From positions 186,001 through 250,000 of the forward strand of contig NZ_PJRR01000014.1 of the NCBI RefSeq assembly GCF_002858865.1: a stretch of DNA of 64,000 nucleotides, read 5' to 3'. Shown here in pieces: positions 49,596 through 58,603 of this stretch (position 1 is the stretch's first letter; each line of letters starts with the position of its first letter). Made by a program: the position numbers and the translations under genes. The notes under the pieces are model-generated. The model did no database searches and was not told the DNA's origin. It was given only the letters and a program-made list of their open reading frames with translations. This stretch comes from Caulobacter vibrioides (lineage in GTDB: Bacteria; Pseudomonadota; Alphaproteobacteria; Caulobacterales; Caulobacteraceae).

Positions 49596-49848
49596 GCACT
49601 GCCTTGCGGCGAGGCGGGGGAGATAGCCCAGCCATTCCGGGGACGCAAGCCCGGTTTGAAGGATAATTTCGAAAAGTTTCGCGCACCGATGTTCGCGGAA
49701 GCGCAAAGCCTTGCGCAGCGGGGGTTCAGGGACGGCGTTTGGGGTCGCGGGCGGCCTATCGGGGCGTGACAGCGCCACAGGTTTGGTGTCCATGGAAACA
49801 TCCAGGACGGCGGGCAGGCCGTCCCTAGCGCCCGTCATGAGGATCCGT

Positions 49849-51591
49849 ATGCGTCGTTTGGCTTCCCTGCTCGCCCTGTCCGCCGCGCTGCAACTCTCCC
49901 TGGCCCCGGTCGCCGCGCTGGCCGAGTCGATCCCGCTGGCGATGCCGACGCCCCGCCCGGCGGCGACCTCCACCCCGGCCAAGGGCATGGTGGCCGCGGC
50001 CAATCCGCTGGCCGTCGAGGCGGGCCTGCGCGTGCTGCGCGACGGCGGCTCGGCGGTCGACGCGGCGGTGGCGATCCAGGCGGTGCTGAGCCTGGTTGAA
50101 CCGCAGAGCTCGGGCCTGGGCGGCGGCGCGTTCCTGATGGCCTATGACGCCAAGACCGGCAAGATCACAGCCTATGACGGCCGCGAGACCGCGCCGAGCG
50201 CCGCGACGCCCGATATGTTCATGGGGCCGGAGGGCAAGCCCCTGTCCTTCGTGAAGGTGCTGCTGTCGGGCCGCTCGTCGGGCGTGCCGGGCGCGGTGGC
50301 CATGCTGGCCCAGGCGCAGAAGGATCACGGCAAGGTCGCCTGGAGCACGCTCTTCAAGGACGCCGAGACCCTGGCCGCCGACGGCTTCGTGGTCAGCCCG
50401 CGCCTGGCGGGCATGATCAACAGCCCGCGCGCGCCCCAGGCCTCGCAGCCCGACGCGGTCAAGTATTTCACCAAGCCGGACGGGACCCGCTACAAGGCCG
50501 GCGACGTGCTCAAGAACCCGGCCTATGCTGAGACGGTGCGCCGGATCGCCGCTGAGGGGCCCTCGGCGCTGTACGAGGGGCCGATCGCCCAGGCCATCGT
50601 CGAGCGCCTGCGCGAGGGCGAGCTGCCCGGCAGCATGACGCTGGAGGATCTCAAGCGCTACAAGCCGCGCGCCGGTGCGCCGCTGTGCCGTCCGTGGAAG
50701 GTCTACACCGTCTGCGTGCCCAACCCGCAGTCCAGCGGCCTGGCCATCATCCAGGCGCTGCAGATGCTGGAGCACACCGACATCGGCAAGCGCGGTCCCA
50801 CCGATCCCGTGGCCTGGACCCTGCTGGCCCAGGCCGAGCGGGTGATGTACGCCGACCGCGACCGCTATGTGGGCGATCCCGACTTCGTGACCGTGCCGGT
50901 CGAGGGCCTGCTGGAACCGAAATATGTCGCCCAGCGCGCCAAGCTGATCACCGACAAGGCCGGCCCGGCGCCGTCGTTCGGCCAGCCCAAGGGCGCGCCC
51001 AAGGTGGGGGTCGATGCGACCCACGAGCCGGGCGGCACGACCCACTTCGTGGTGGCGGACACGCAGGGCAACGTCGTCTCGATGACCACCACGGTGGAGA
51101 GCATCTTCGGCAACGGCCGGATGGTGGGCGGGTTCTTCCTCAACAACCAGCTGACCGACTTCTCGTTCTCGCCGGTCGAAAAGGACGGCGCGCCGGCGGC
51201 CAACGCCATCGCCGGGGGCAAGCGGCCTCGCTCGTCGATGGCCCCGCTGATCGTGCTGGACAAGAAGGGCAAGTTCCTGGCCGCCGTCGGCTCGCCGGGC
51301 GGCAACGCCATCCTGTCCTACAACCTGAAAGCCATGGTCGGGCTGTTCTACTGGAACCTGAACATGCAGCAGGCGGTGTCGCTGCCCAACCTGGTGGCCC
51401 GCGGCGAGAACTTCTCCGGCGATGCGGACCTGTTCGGACCAGAGATGCTGGCGGCCCTGAACGCGCGCGGCGTGACCGTCAAGGTCGGCCAGCTGGAGAC
51501 CTCAGGCCTGCAGGGCGTGATCGTACGTCCGGGCAATGTGCTGGAAGGCGGCGCTGACCCGCGTCGCGAGGGCGTGGCGAAAGGGCTCTAG
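49849..51591 (+). CDS. ggt: Gamma-glutamyltransferase, periplasmic
   Basis: About 580 aa with a signal peptide (LASLLALSAALQLSLAPVAALAE, counted from the chosen ATG). Family motifs: GMVAAANPLAVEAGLRVLRDGGSAVDAA, GLGGGAFLM, DGRETAP, and the autoprocessing site at PGGTTHFVVAD, where the Thr becomes the N-terminal nucleophile of the small subunit. Later are GKRPRSSMAPLIV and GSPGGNAI. The enzyme cuts gamma-glutamyl bonds of glutathione and related peptides. The ATG at 49849 has GAGGA at the right distance; the ATG at 49837 is also in frame. Its stop lies within AGGGCTCTAG, a copy of the end sequence of the nearby palindromes. Confidence 0.9.
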   Translation: MRRLASLLALSAALQLSLAPVAALAESIPLAMPTPRPAATSTPAKGMVAAANPLAVEAGLRVLRDGGSAVDAAVAIQAVLSLVEPQSSGLGGGAFLMAYDAKTGKITAYDGRETAPSAATPDMFMGPEGKPLSFVKVLLSGRSSGVPGAVAMLAQAQKDHGKVAWSTLFKDAETLAADGFVVSPRLAGMINSPRAPQASQPDAVKYFTKPDGTRYKAGDVLKNPAYAETVRRIAAEGPSALYEGPIAQAIVERLREGELPGSMTLEDLKRYKPRAGAPLCRPWKVYTVCVPNPQSSGLAIIQALQMLEHTDIGKRGPTDPVAWTLLAQAERVMYADRDRYVGDPDFVTVPVEGLLEPKYVAQRAKLITDKAGPAPSFGQPKGAPKVGVDATHEPGGTTHFVVADTQGNVVSMTTTVESIFGNGRMVGGFFLNNQLTDFSFSPVEKDGAPAANAIAGGKRPRSSMAPLIVLDKKGKFLAAVGSPGGNAILSYNLKAMVGLFYWNLNMQQAVSLPNLVARGENFSGDADLFGPEMLAALNARGVTVKVGQLETSGLQGVIVRPGNVLEGGADPRREGVAKGL

Positions 51592-51601
51592 ATATCTGAT
51601 C

Positions 51602-51653
51602 TCAGAGCCCGTTTATCGGGTTTAGAGGTTCCATCTGAACCCGACAGGCTCTA
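51602..51653. repeat. Intergenic palindrome, subtype C
   Basis: Arms AGAGCCCGTTTATCGGGTTTAGA and their complement around GGTTCC, similar to the perfect copy at 63522-63573. It lies between convergent genes and its last three bases are the stop codon of the sensor kinase gene, so it may end both transcripts. Confidence 0.75.
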
Positions 51654-53156
51654 GCCGGCTGGAGCGTCGGCGGCCCGATCGCCCGGTTCGGACGGCGTTT
51701 CCGGCAGGGGATCGGGCGCGCCGGACAGCGTCAGGTCGAACACCGAGCCCCCGGGCCCGGTTTCCACCAGCGCCAGATCGCCGCCATGACCCTGGGCCAG
51801 CTCCCGGGCGATGGCCAGGCCAAGGCCGGTGCCGCCGCGACGCACCGAGCCCACGAACGGCTGGAAGAGGTTGGCGCGGGCGCGCTCGGGCACGCCGGGC
51901 CCATCGTCGGACAGGCGCAGGACGCTCGAGCCGTCGGCCCGTCGCAGCTCGACGAACACCTTGCCCTTGCCGCCCCGGTCGGGCGCGCCCTCGATGGCCT
52001 CGCGGGCGTTGCGCAACAGGTTGGTGAGGATGCGGTGCAGTTGGTCCGGATCGGCCAGCACCTGCTCGCGAGGACCGATCACCGTCTCCAGGCTGACGCC
52101 CTGCGCCGACAGCCCCGCGTCCTCGGCGGCCATGTCGAGGGCCGGACGCAGCGGGATGACCCGAATGACCGGCTCGGGCTCTTTGGACTTGCCATAGGCC
52201 ATGACGTCGGAGGCCAGGTTGATGGCGCGATCGAGGGCGCGTTCCAGGCGCGGCAGGGCCTGGGCCACCTTGGGGTCGCCCAGAGCCGCTAGACGGTCCG
52301 AAGCCATCTGGGCGCTGGTCAGCATGTTGCGCAGGTCGTGATTGATCTTGGCGACCGCCTCGCCCAACGCGGCCAGGCGCGCCTTGGAGGACAGCGCCGC
52401 CAGCAGGTCGGCCTGCATGCGGTCGAGCTCGAGCTCGGCGCGGCCGATCTCGTCACGCCGGTTGGAGAGGACGATGCGCGCTGCCGGGTCGTCAGGATCG
52501 CTGCGGAACGCCTCCATGGCGCGGGTGATGCGCTGCATCGGCCGTACCAGGAAGATGTTGAGGAAGGCGTAGACCAGCACGCCGGCCAGGGTGGCCACGA
52601 AGATCGTCACGCCCGCCAGCTGCCAGAAATAGGCCACGAGCCTGGCCTTCAGAGGCGCGTCGGGCAGCACCACCTCGATGAACTCGGCCTTGCGGAAGCG
52701 CGGCTCGGCCATAACACGGACCATGGAGCCCTTGGGGCTGGTCAGGGTGTAGAACGGCGCGGCCAGCCATGAGCCGGGGTTCTGGCGGCGAAGATCGACG
52801 AGGTAGGGCGTCTCGAACGGCTGCTTGGGCGGCAGGACGAGACGACGCGCGCCGTCGACCTGAACCGCCACCGTGACGGCGCCGGCCTGATCGAACATCT
52901 GGTTGGCGACCGCGTCGCTGACCCGCAGCTCCGGATCGGACTCGGCGATGGTCGAGGCCAGTTCCCCAGCGCGGACCCGGTCCAGGAGCCACTGCTCCTC
53001 ATAGGCCGCCAGAGCCGGCGGCAGGATCAGCAGGCCGCCGAAGTTGACGACCACGGCGGTGAACAACAGCAGGCGCGCCGACAGACCGCCAGGCCACGGA
53101 AAGCGCTTCCGGGGCTTCTGGGTTTTGTCTTCCGAGGGCGAGCCGGGTTCGACCAT
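51651..53156 (-). CDS. Membrane sensor histidine kinase
   Basis: 501 aa. The first membrane helix is near residues 24-48 (RLLLFTAVVVNFGGLLILPP), a periplasmic sensor region of about 130 residues follows, and the second helix is near 180-205 (LAGVTIFVATLAGVLVYAFLN). After a HAMP domain, the phospho-acceptor His is in KINHDLRNMLTSAQ. The ATP-binding part has the N box (NLLRNAREAIEG), G1 (LRLSDDGPGVP), F (LFQPFV) and G2 (GGTGLGLAIAREL). It should phosphorylate a response regulator that is not encoded next to it, so it is an orphan here. Signal unknown. It is 9 bases downstream of the TVP38 gene and may share its transcript. Confidence 0.87.
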   Translation of the reverse strand: MVEPGSPSEDKTQKPRKRFPWPGGLSARLLLFTAVVVNFGGLLILPPALAAYEEQWLLDRVRAGELASTIAESDPELRVSDAVANQMFDQAGAVTVAVQVDGARRLVLPPKQPFETPYLVDLRRQNPGSWLAAPFYTLTSPKGSMVRVMAEPRFRKAEFIEVVLPDAPLKARLVAYFWQLAGVTIFVATLAGVLVYAFLNIFLVRPMQRITRAMEAFRSDPDDPAARIVLSNRRDEIGRAELELDRMQADLLAALSSKARLAALGEAVAKINHDLRNMLTSAQMASDRLAALGDPKVAQALPRLERALDRAINLASDVMAYGKSKEPEPVIRVIPLRPALDMAAEDAGLSAQGVSLETVIGPREQVLADPDQLHRILTNLLRNAREAIEGAPDRGGKGKVFVELRRADGSSVLRLSDDGPGVPERARANLFQPFVGSVRRGGTGLGLAIARELAQGHGGDLALVETGPGGSVFDLTLSGAPDPLPETPSEPGDRAADAPAG

Positions 53157-53165
53157 CCGGGGCGG

Positions 53166-53903
53166 TTACTTCTCGTCCAGTGACGCGACGTCGCGCCCAT
53201 TGCGCCAATGGCGCCACAACGGCGGCAGAAACGCCAGAACGCCCATGCCAATGATCGGCAGATAGATGCGCGGCGACAAGAGGCTTTCCACGGTCACCGG
53301 ACCGCCCTTGGCGAACACATGACCCAGGCCCGCACCGATTCCGGCATAGACGAAGGAACTGGGGATCATGCCCAGCACCGAGGCCAGCAGAAAGGTGCGC
53401 ACCCTGACGTTCATCACGCCGGCCGCGACATTGACCGCCAGCAGCGGAAAGGCCGGGATCAGGCGCAAGGTGAGCAGATAGTTGAAGGCGTCGCCCTTAA
53501 GGCCCTCGGCGATCCGGGCGATGAAGGCGCTGGACTTGAAGGGCAAGGCCTCGCCAAAGGCGGTGCGGAACACCAGGAAGGTCACGGTCGAGCCGCCCGT
53601 CGCGCCGGTGACCGCCGCCAAGCCGCCGCCGATGGGCCCGAACAGGAAGCCGCCGGTCAGCGACAGGATCAGCGCGCCCGGCAACGAAATCGCCACCGTG
53701 CCCACATAGACCGCCAGATAGATCGCTGCGCAGAGCAGCGGATTTTCATGTGCGAAGGCCTGCAGCTGGGTCCCGCGAAGCCGCAGCTCTTCCAGAGAGA
53801 TGTGCTCGACCAAGCCGCTGGCGAAGGCGGCCGCGCAGAGAACCGCGACCACCGCAAGGGGCCCGAAGCGACGCACGCGCGTCAGGACCTCGTCACGGCT
53901 CAT
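53166..53903 (-). CDS. TVP38/TMEM64 family membrane protein (DedA-like)
   Basis: 245 aa with about six membrane helices. The family core reads ISLPGALILSLTGGFLFG and GGGLAAVTGATGGSTVTFL. Later comes the conserved LRLIPAFPLLAVNVAAGV with VLGMIPSSFVYAGIGAGL. These proteins are related to lipid scramblases and undecaprenyl-phosphate or phospholipid flippases of the DedA superfamily; the exact substrate is not clear. The start overlaps the pyrD stop by ATGA, so it is translated after pyrD in the same operon. Confidence 0.85.
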   Translation of the reverse strand: MSRDEVLTRVRRFGPLAVVAVLCAAAFASGLVEHISLEELRLRGTQLQAFAHENPLLCAAIYLAVYVGTVAISLPGALILSLTGGFLFGPIGGGLAAVTGATGGSTVTFLVFRTAFGEALPFKSSAFIARIAEGLKGDAFNYLLTLRLIPAFPLLAVNVAAGVMNVRVRTFLLASVLGMIPSSFVYAGIGAGLGHVFAKGGPVTVESLLSPRIYLPIIGMGVLAFLPPLWRHWRNGRDVASLDEK

Positions 53904-54958
53904 GCAGCGCCGATCGCGTCCTCGACGGCGGCGAAGCCATCGGCGCGAAGACGAGCGGCGAGGTCGCGCTTGATCCGGGTGACCAGGCCCGGCCCGCCAT
54001 AGACGAGCGCCGAGTAGAGCTGCACCGCTCGCGCGCCGGCCCGGATCTTGGCGTAGGCGCCCGCCCCGTCGGCCACCCCGCCGGCGCCGATCAGCGCCAC
54101 CCGGCCGGCGGCGGCCGCATGGAAGCGCGCCAGAACGGCGGTCGAGGCCTCCAGCAGCGGCGCGCCCGACAGGCCGCCACTCTCGCCGGCGAAGCGCGAC
54201 CTCAGCGTCTCGGGCCGGGCGATGGTGGTGTTGCTGACGATGATGGCGTCGAGCCCCGCGCCGACCACGGTTTCGACGATGGCTTCGACCTCGCCGTCCT
54301 CCAGGTCAGGGGCGACCTTCAGGAAGATCGGATAGTCGGCGCCGGACGCGACCTTCAGCGCCGCGCGGGTTTCCGCCAGACGACCGAGCAGCTCCTCCAG
54401 CGCCGCCTTGGTCTGCAGCGCGCGCAGGCCCGGCGTGTTGGGCGAGGAGATATTGGCGGTGAAATAGTCCGACAGGCCCCACAGCCGGGTCAGGCCGGTC
54501 ACATAGTCCTGGATGCGATCAGTCGCGTCCTTGTTGGCCCCGATATTGGCGCCGACCACGCCGCCGCGGCCCTGACGCGCCGACAGGCGCTGGGCGAAGG
54601 GCTCCAGGCCGCCGTTGTTGAAGCCCATGCGGTTGATCACCGCCTGATCCTCGGTCAGCCGGAAAAGCCGGGGACGCGGATTGCCGGCCTGGGCCAGCGG
54701 CGTGACCGTGCCCGCCTCCACAAAGCCGAAGCCGGCGGCCAGCATGGCGTCGGGAACCTCGGCGTTCTTGTCGAAGCCGGCGGCCAGACCCACGCAGTTG
54801 GGCAGCTCCAGGCCGGCGATCTTGACCGCCAGGATCGGATCATCCGGCTGCGCATCACGCGGGCCAAGGCCCCACTTGAGCCCTCGAATGGCCCAGCCGT
54901 GAGCGTCCTCGGGATCGAAGGCATGGAGCGCGCGGGCGGCGATGTCGTGAAGGCTCAT
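53900..54958 (-). CDS. pyrD: Class 2 dihydroorotate dehydrogenase (quinone)
   Basis: 352 aa from the ATG at 54958. Motifs of the membrane-associated class: LPNCVGLAAGFDKNAEVPDAM, FGFVEAGTVTPLAQAGNPRPRLFRL, INRMGFNNGG, ISSPNTPGLR (active-site Ser for class 2), IIVSNTT and GAGGVADGAGAYAKIRAGA. It oxidises dihydroorotate to orotate with FMN and passes electrons to quinone, the fourth step of pyrimidine synthesis. Start and stop overlap the DUF952 and TVP38 genes. Confidence 0.95.
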   Translation of the reverse strand: MSLHDIAARALHAFDPEDAHGWAIRGLKWGLGPRDAQPDDPILAVKIAGLELPNCVGLAAGFDKNAEVPDAMLAAGFGFVEAGTVTPLAQAGNPRPRLFRLTEDQAVINRMGFNNGGLEPFAQRLSARQGRGGVVGANIGANKDATDRIQDYVTGLTRLWGLSDYFTANISSPNTPGLRALQTKAALEELLGRLAETRAALKVASGADYPIFLKVAPDLEDGEVEAIVETVVGAGLDAIIVSNTTIARPETLRSRFAGESGGLSGAPLLEASTAVLARFHAAAAGRVALIGAGGVADGAGAYAKIRAGARAVQLYSALVYGGPGLVTRIKRDLAARLRADGFAAVEDAIGAA

Positions 54959-55299
54959 GCGAGATGGTCGCCCAGTTGCGGCACGCCGTCGGCGTCCAGG
55001 TCGAGATCGGCTTCGCGCGTCACCTCGGAAACGAGGAGCGGACGATAGAGATGGGGGAACAGCGCCCCGCCGCGCGAGGCTTCCCACTTGAGATCCTCGC
55101 CCAGCGGCTCGGCCTCGACGGCCAGCAGGACGAGGTTCGCCTGGCCCTTGAACCATTTGGCGGCGGTCTCTTGCGCCTGATCGCCGGCGGACAGGTGAAT
55201 GAAGCCGTCAGCCAGATCGACGGCCGAGCCCTCGAAACGCCCCTGGGCCTTGGCGGCGTCCCATTCGGCGTGGGACAGGATCTTGTAGATCAGGGTCAT
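54955..55299 (-). CDS. DUF952 domain protein
   Basis: 114 aa. Family signature: DGFIHLSAGDQAQETAAKWF, LVLLAVEAEPLGEDLKWE and GGALFPHLYRPLLVSEV. DUF952 proteins are small cytoplasmic proteins of unknown activity that occur beside pyrD in many alphaproteobacteria. The stop overlaps the pyrD start, and the start overlaps the sixA stop, both by four bases. Confidence 0.9.
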   Translation of the reverse strand: MTLIYKILSHAEWDAAKAQGRFEGSAVDLADGFIHLSAGDQAQETAAKWFKGQANLVLLAVEAEPLGEDLKWEASRGGALFPHLYRPLLVSEVTREADLDLDADGVPQLGDHLA

Positions 55300-55808
55300 T
55301 CGCCGCCCATCCCGCCGTTCTCGTTGACGTAAAGCAGATGCTCCAGGCGCGGGGTCTGGGTTCCGTCCCAGGCCAGCACCACGACCGTCGAGGTCGGAAA
55401 GCGGCTCCGCAGCTTGTTGCTCTGGATCGGCGAGGCGCCCGCCTGCACCGCCAGCCGCAGGGCCAGCTCGTGCATGCCCGGATTGTGGCCGACCACCATC
55501 ACCGTGCCGGCGGCGTCCACCGCATCCTCGACGGCCTGAAGAATCTCTTCCGGATCGGCGTGATAGAGATCACGCAGGTGCTCCACGCGCGCCTTGGAGA
55601 AATGCGCGGCCACCTGCTCGGCGGTCTCGCGGGTGCGCCGCGCCGACGAGACCAGGAAAAGATCCGGCTCATAGGCCAGACCCGCCAGCACCCGCCCCAT
55701 CAGGGACGCATCAGCGCGCCCGCTCTCGGCCAGGGCGCGCTCGAAGTCGCCGCCGCTCTGGGCGTGCCGTTCGGCCTTGCCGTGGCGCATCAGGATCAGT
55801 CGCTCCAT
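55296..55808 (-). CDS. sixA: SixA-type phosphohistidine phosphatase
   Basis: 170 aa of the histidine phosphatase superfamily. The catalytic motif LMRHGKAE is at the N-terminus and the second His is in VMVVGHNPGMHEL; SSARRTRETAEQ is also typical. SixA removes phosphate from histidines of phosphotransfer proteins such as the nitrogen PTS or Hpt domains. It is the first gene of the coupled run sixA-DUF952-pyrD-TVP38. Confidence 0.87.
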   Translation of the reverse strand: MERLILMRHGKAERHAQSGGDFERALAESGRADASLMGRVLAGLAYEPDLFLVSSARRTRETAEQVAAHFSKARVEHLRDLYHADPEEILQAVEDAVDAAGTVMVVGHNPGMHELALRLAVQAGASPIQSNKLRSRFPTSTVVVLAWDGTQTPRLEHLLYVNENGGMGGE

Positions 55809-55885
55809 GCGCCCTCCATAGCCGTCCCTCGCCCTGTCAGGAAGCCGGCGGTTGACACCTTCTTCGCCAAGCGCTCCAAGGCGGC

Positions 55886-57034
55886 ATGGCTGCGCTCGAT
55901 CCGATCACGCCCGCCGGCGGGGGAACCTGGCGGTTTCCTGCGAATGAACCTCTGCGGCTGGACTCCGGAGGCGTCATCGAAGGTCTGGAGATCGCCTACC
56001 AGACCTACGGCCAGCTGAACGCGGACAAGTCCAACGCCGTCCTGATCTGCCACGCCCTCACGGGCGACCAGCATGTGGCCTCGCCCCACCCCACCACCGG
56101 CAAGCCCGGCTGGTGGCAACGCCTTGTTGGTCCCGGTAAGCCGCTGGATCCCGCGCGGCACTTCATCATCTGCTCGAACGTGATCGGCGGCTGCATGGGC
56201 TCGACGGGCCCGGCCTCGATCAATCCGGCCACGGGCAAGACCTATGGCCTGTCGTTCCCGGTCATCACCATCGCCGACATGGTGCGGGCCCAGGCCATGC
56301 TGGTCTCGGCGCTCGGGGTCGAGACCCTGTTCGCCGTGGTGGGCGGCTCGATGGGCGGCATGCAGGTCCAGCAATGGGCCGTGGACTATCCTGAGCGCAT
56401 GTTCAGCGCCGTTGTGCTGGCCTCGGCCTCGCGCCACTCGGCCCAGAACATCGCGTTCCACGAGGTGGGCCGCCAGGCGATCATGGCTGATCCCGACTGG
56501 CGCGGCGGCGCCTATGCCGACCACGGCGTACGCCCCGAAAAGGGCCTGGCCGTGGCCCGTATGGCCGCGCATATCACCTATCTGTCCGAGCCCGCCCTGC
56601 AGCGAAAGTTCGGCCGCGAGCTGCAGCGCGACGGCCTGTCCTGGGGCTTTGACGCCGACTTCCAGGTCGAGAGCTATCTGCGCCATCAGGGGTCCAGCTT
56701 CGTCGACCGGTTCGACGCCAACAGCTATCTCTACATCACCCGGGCCATGGACTATTTCGACATCGCCGCCAGCCATGGCGGGGTGCTGGCCAAGGCGTTC
56801 ACCCGAGCGCGGAATGTGCGCTTCTGCGTGCTGAGCTTCTCCAGCGACTGGCTCTATCCGACCGCCGAGAACCGCCACCTGGTTCGCGCCCTGACCGCCG
56901 CCGGGGCCCGCGCGGCCTTCGCCGAGATCGAGAGCGACAAGGGCCATGACGCCTTCCTGCTGGACGAACCGGTGATGGACGCCGCGCTGGAGGGCTTCCT
57001 GGCCTCGGCCGAACGCGATCGGGGGCTGGTTTGA
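55886..57034 (+). CDS. metX: Homoserine O-acyltransferase (MetX)
   Basis: 382 aa, alpha/beta-hydrolase fold. MetX motifs: [40 protein letters not shown], the nucleophile elbow [29 protein letters not shown] (Asp) and KGHDAFLLD (His). It transfers an acyl group (acetyl or succinyl; sequence alone does not settle which) to homoserine in methionine synthesis. metW follows in the same direction after a repeat element. Confidence 0.93.
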   Translation: MAALDPITPAGGGTWRFPANEPLRLDSGGVIEGLEIAYQTYGQLNADKSNAVLICHALTGDQHVASPHPTTGKPGWWQRLVGPGKPLDPARHFIICSNVIGGCMGSTGPASINPATGKTYGLSFPVITIADMVRAQAMLVSALGVETLFAVVGGSMGGMQVQQWAVDYPERMFSAVVLASASRHSAQNIAFHEVGRQAIMADPDWRGGAYADHGVRPEKGLAVARMAAHITYLSEPALQRKFGRELQRDGLSWGFDADFQVESYLRHQGSSFVDRFDANSYLYITRAMDYFDIAASHGGVLAKAFTRARNVRFCVLSFSSDWLYPTAENRHLVRALTAAGARAAFAEIESDKGHDAFLLDEPVMDAALEGFLASAERDRGLV

Positions 57035-57048
57035 AGGCGCATTTTGCA

Positions 57049-57159
57049 ATCCTCCCCCCAGCGGGGGAGGTGTCGGCGCAGCCGACGGTGGGGGAAGTCC
57101 TGCCGGCGGGGTTTCTCCCCCCTCCGGTCCTGCGGACCGCCTCCCCCACGGGGAGAGGA
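57049..57159. repeat. GC-rich palindromic repeat between metX and metW
   Basis: Several nested inverted repeats: CCTCCCCC/GGGGGAGG (57051-57070), GTCGGC/GCCGAC (57072-57086) and GGTCC/GGACC (57126-57138). The end of the second half repeats the CCCC...GGGG design. Elements of this build are dispersed in Caulobacter and relatives. It fills almost the whole gap, leaving the metW ribosome site at its edge. Confidence 0.75.
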
Positions 57160-57164
57160 TTTTG

Positions 57165-57827
57165 ATGACCTCTATCCGCGAGGACTTCCGCGAAATCCTG
57201 CGCCTGGTGCGCCCCGGCTCACGCGTGCTGGACGTCGGCTGCGGCGAAGGCGCTCTGCTGGACCTCCTGGCCCATGAAAAGCAGGTGGACGCCCGCGGCC
57301 TGGAGCTCAGCGCCTCGGGCGTAGCCGCCTGCATGGCGCGTGGCCTGTCGGTCGTGCAGGGCGACGCTGACCTGGATCTCGACCACTTCCCCGATCGCTC
57401 GTTCGATTATGCGGTGCTGTCTCAGACCCTGCAGGCGACGCGCAATCCGCGTCACGTGCTGGACGAGCTGCTGCGCATCGCTGATCGGGCCATCGTCTCG
57501 TTCCCGAACTTTGGCCACTGGCGCGTGCGCTGGTCGCTGCTGAGCCGTGGCCGGATGCCCGAGACCAAGGCCCTGCCCCTGCCCTGGTGGTCGACCCCGA
57601 ATATCCACCTGTGCACCCTGGCCGACTTCATGGCCCTGACCCAGGATCTGAACCTGCGGGTCGACGCCAGCGCCGCCTTCGCCGGCAAGGGCGCGGCGCG
57701 GCCGATGAACCCGACCAGCGCCTGGGAGAACTGGCGCAGCGAAACCTGCCTGTTCATGCTCAGCCGCAACAGCGCGCCGCCGATCCGGGAACTTCCGCCA
57801 AGCTCGGGCGATCTCTTCGACGGATGA
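57165..57827 (+). CDS. metW: Methionine biosynthesis protein MetW
   Basis: 220 aa with the SAM-methyltransferase fold: motif I LDVGCGEGALLDLLA, then ELSASGVAACMARGL, VVQGDADLDL and LSQTLQATRNP. MetW proteins have the conserved PNFGHWRVRWSLLSRGRMP and LPWWSTPNIHLCT stretches seen here. MetW works with MetX in methionine synthesis. ATG at 57165 (a TTG just before is less likely). The stop overlaps the next gene by ATGA. Confidence 0.92.
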   Translation: MTSIREDFREILRLVRPGSRVLDVGCGEGALLDLLAHEKQVDARGLELSASGVAACMARGLSVVQGDADLDLDHFPDRSFDYAVLSQTLQATRNPRHVLDELLRIADRAIVSFPNFGHWRVRWSLLSRGRMPETKALPLPWWSTPNIHLCTLADFMALTQDLNLRVDASAAFAGKGAARPMNPTSAWENWRSETCLFMLSRNSAPPIRELPPSSGDLFDG

Positions 57828-58603
57828 AGACGTTTCGTCTGATGACCTACAATGTCCACCGCTGCGTGGGCACGGACCGCAAGCTCGATGTCGAGCGGGT
57901 GGCCGAGGTGATCGCGGCCGAACGGCCGGACGTGGTCGCGCTGCAGGAACTGGATGTCGGCCGCGCCCGCACGCAAAGTGTCGATCAGGCCCACCGTCTG
58001 GCCGAGCTTCTGAAAATGAGCTTCCACTTCCATCCGGCCATGGCCGTCGAGGAAGAGCTCTACGGCGACGCGATCCTGACCGCGCTGCCTGAGCGCCGTA
58101 TCAAGGCCCAGGGCCTGCCGCTCTATCGCCGGGTGCCGGGCCTTGAGCCGCGCGGCGCCCTGTGGATCGAGGTCGAGGTCGGCGGCGCCAAGGTCCAGAT
58201 CATCAATACCCACCTAGGCCTCGTGCCCCAGGAACAGAAGCGCCAGGCCGCCGCGCTGCTGGGCCCCGAATGGATCGGCGATGAAGCCTGGAGGGCGCCG
58301 GGCGTCTTGCTCGGCGACTTCAACGCCACGCCCTACTCGGCGACCTATCGCATGCTGAGGACCGCGCTGCGTGACGCCCAGGCGCCGAGTCCGGCCTGGT
58401 TGCGGCCCGCCACCGCGACCTTTCCCTCAAGCTTTCCGTTCATGCGGATCGATCATGTGTTCGTGACCAAGGGCCTGGAGACCCGCGCGGTCAGTTCGCC
58501 CTATGACGCCCGGGCGCGCATAGCCTCAGATCACCTCCCCCTGGTGATCGATCTGGAAATCACGGACGCAGGTGACCGGGCGGCAGAGGCGGCGGCGCGG
58601 TAA
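57824..58603 (+). CDS. Endonuclease/exonuclease/phosphatase family protein
   Basis: 259 aa. The family fold is shown by LMTYNVHRCVG, VALQELDVGRARTQS (metal-binding Glu), INTHLGLVPQEQ, VLLGDFNATPYS, MRIDHVFV and ASDHLPLVIDLE. Members hydrolyse phosphodiesters of nucleic acids or lipids (for example sphingomyelinase or DNase I-like); the substrate cannot be told. The ATG overlaps the metW stop. The 3' end overlaps the convergent phospholipase D gene by 44 bases. An association with phospholipase D suggests a role in phospholipid handling. Confidence 0.85.
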   Translation: MKTFRLMTYNVHRCVGTDRKLDVERVAEVIAAERPDVVALQELDVGRARTQSVDQAHRLAELLKMSFHFHPAMAVEEELYGDAILTALPERRIKAQGLPLYRRVPGLEPRGALWIEVEVGGAKVQIINTHLGLVPQEQKRQAAALLGPEWIGDEAWRAPGVLLGDFNATPYSATYRMLRTALRDAQAPSPAWLRPATATFPSSFPFMRIDHVFVTKGLETRAVSSPYDARARIASDHLPLVIDLEITDAGDRAAEAAAR

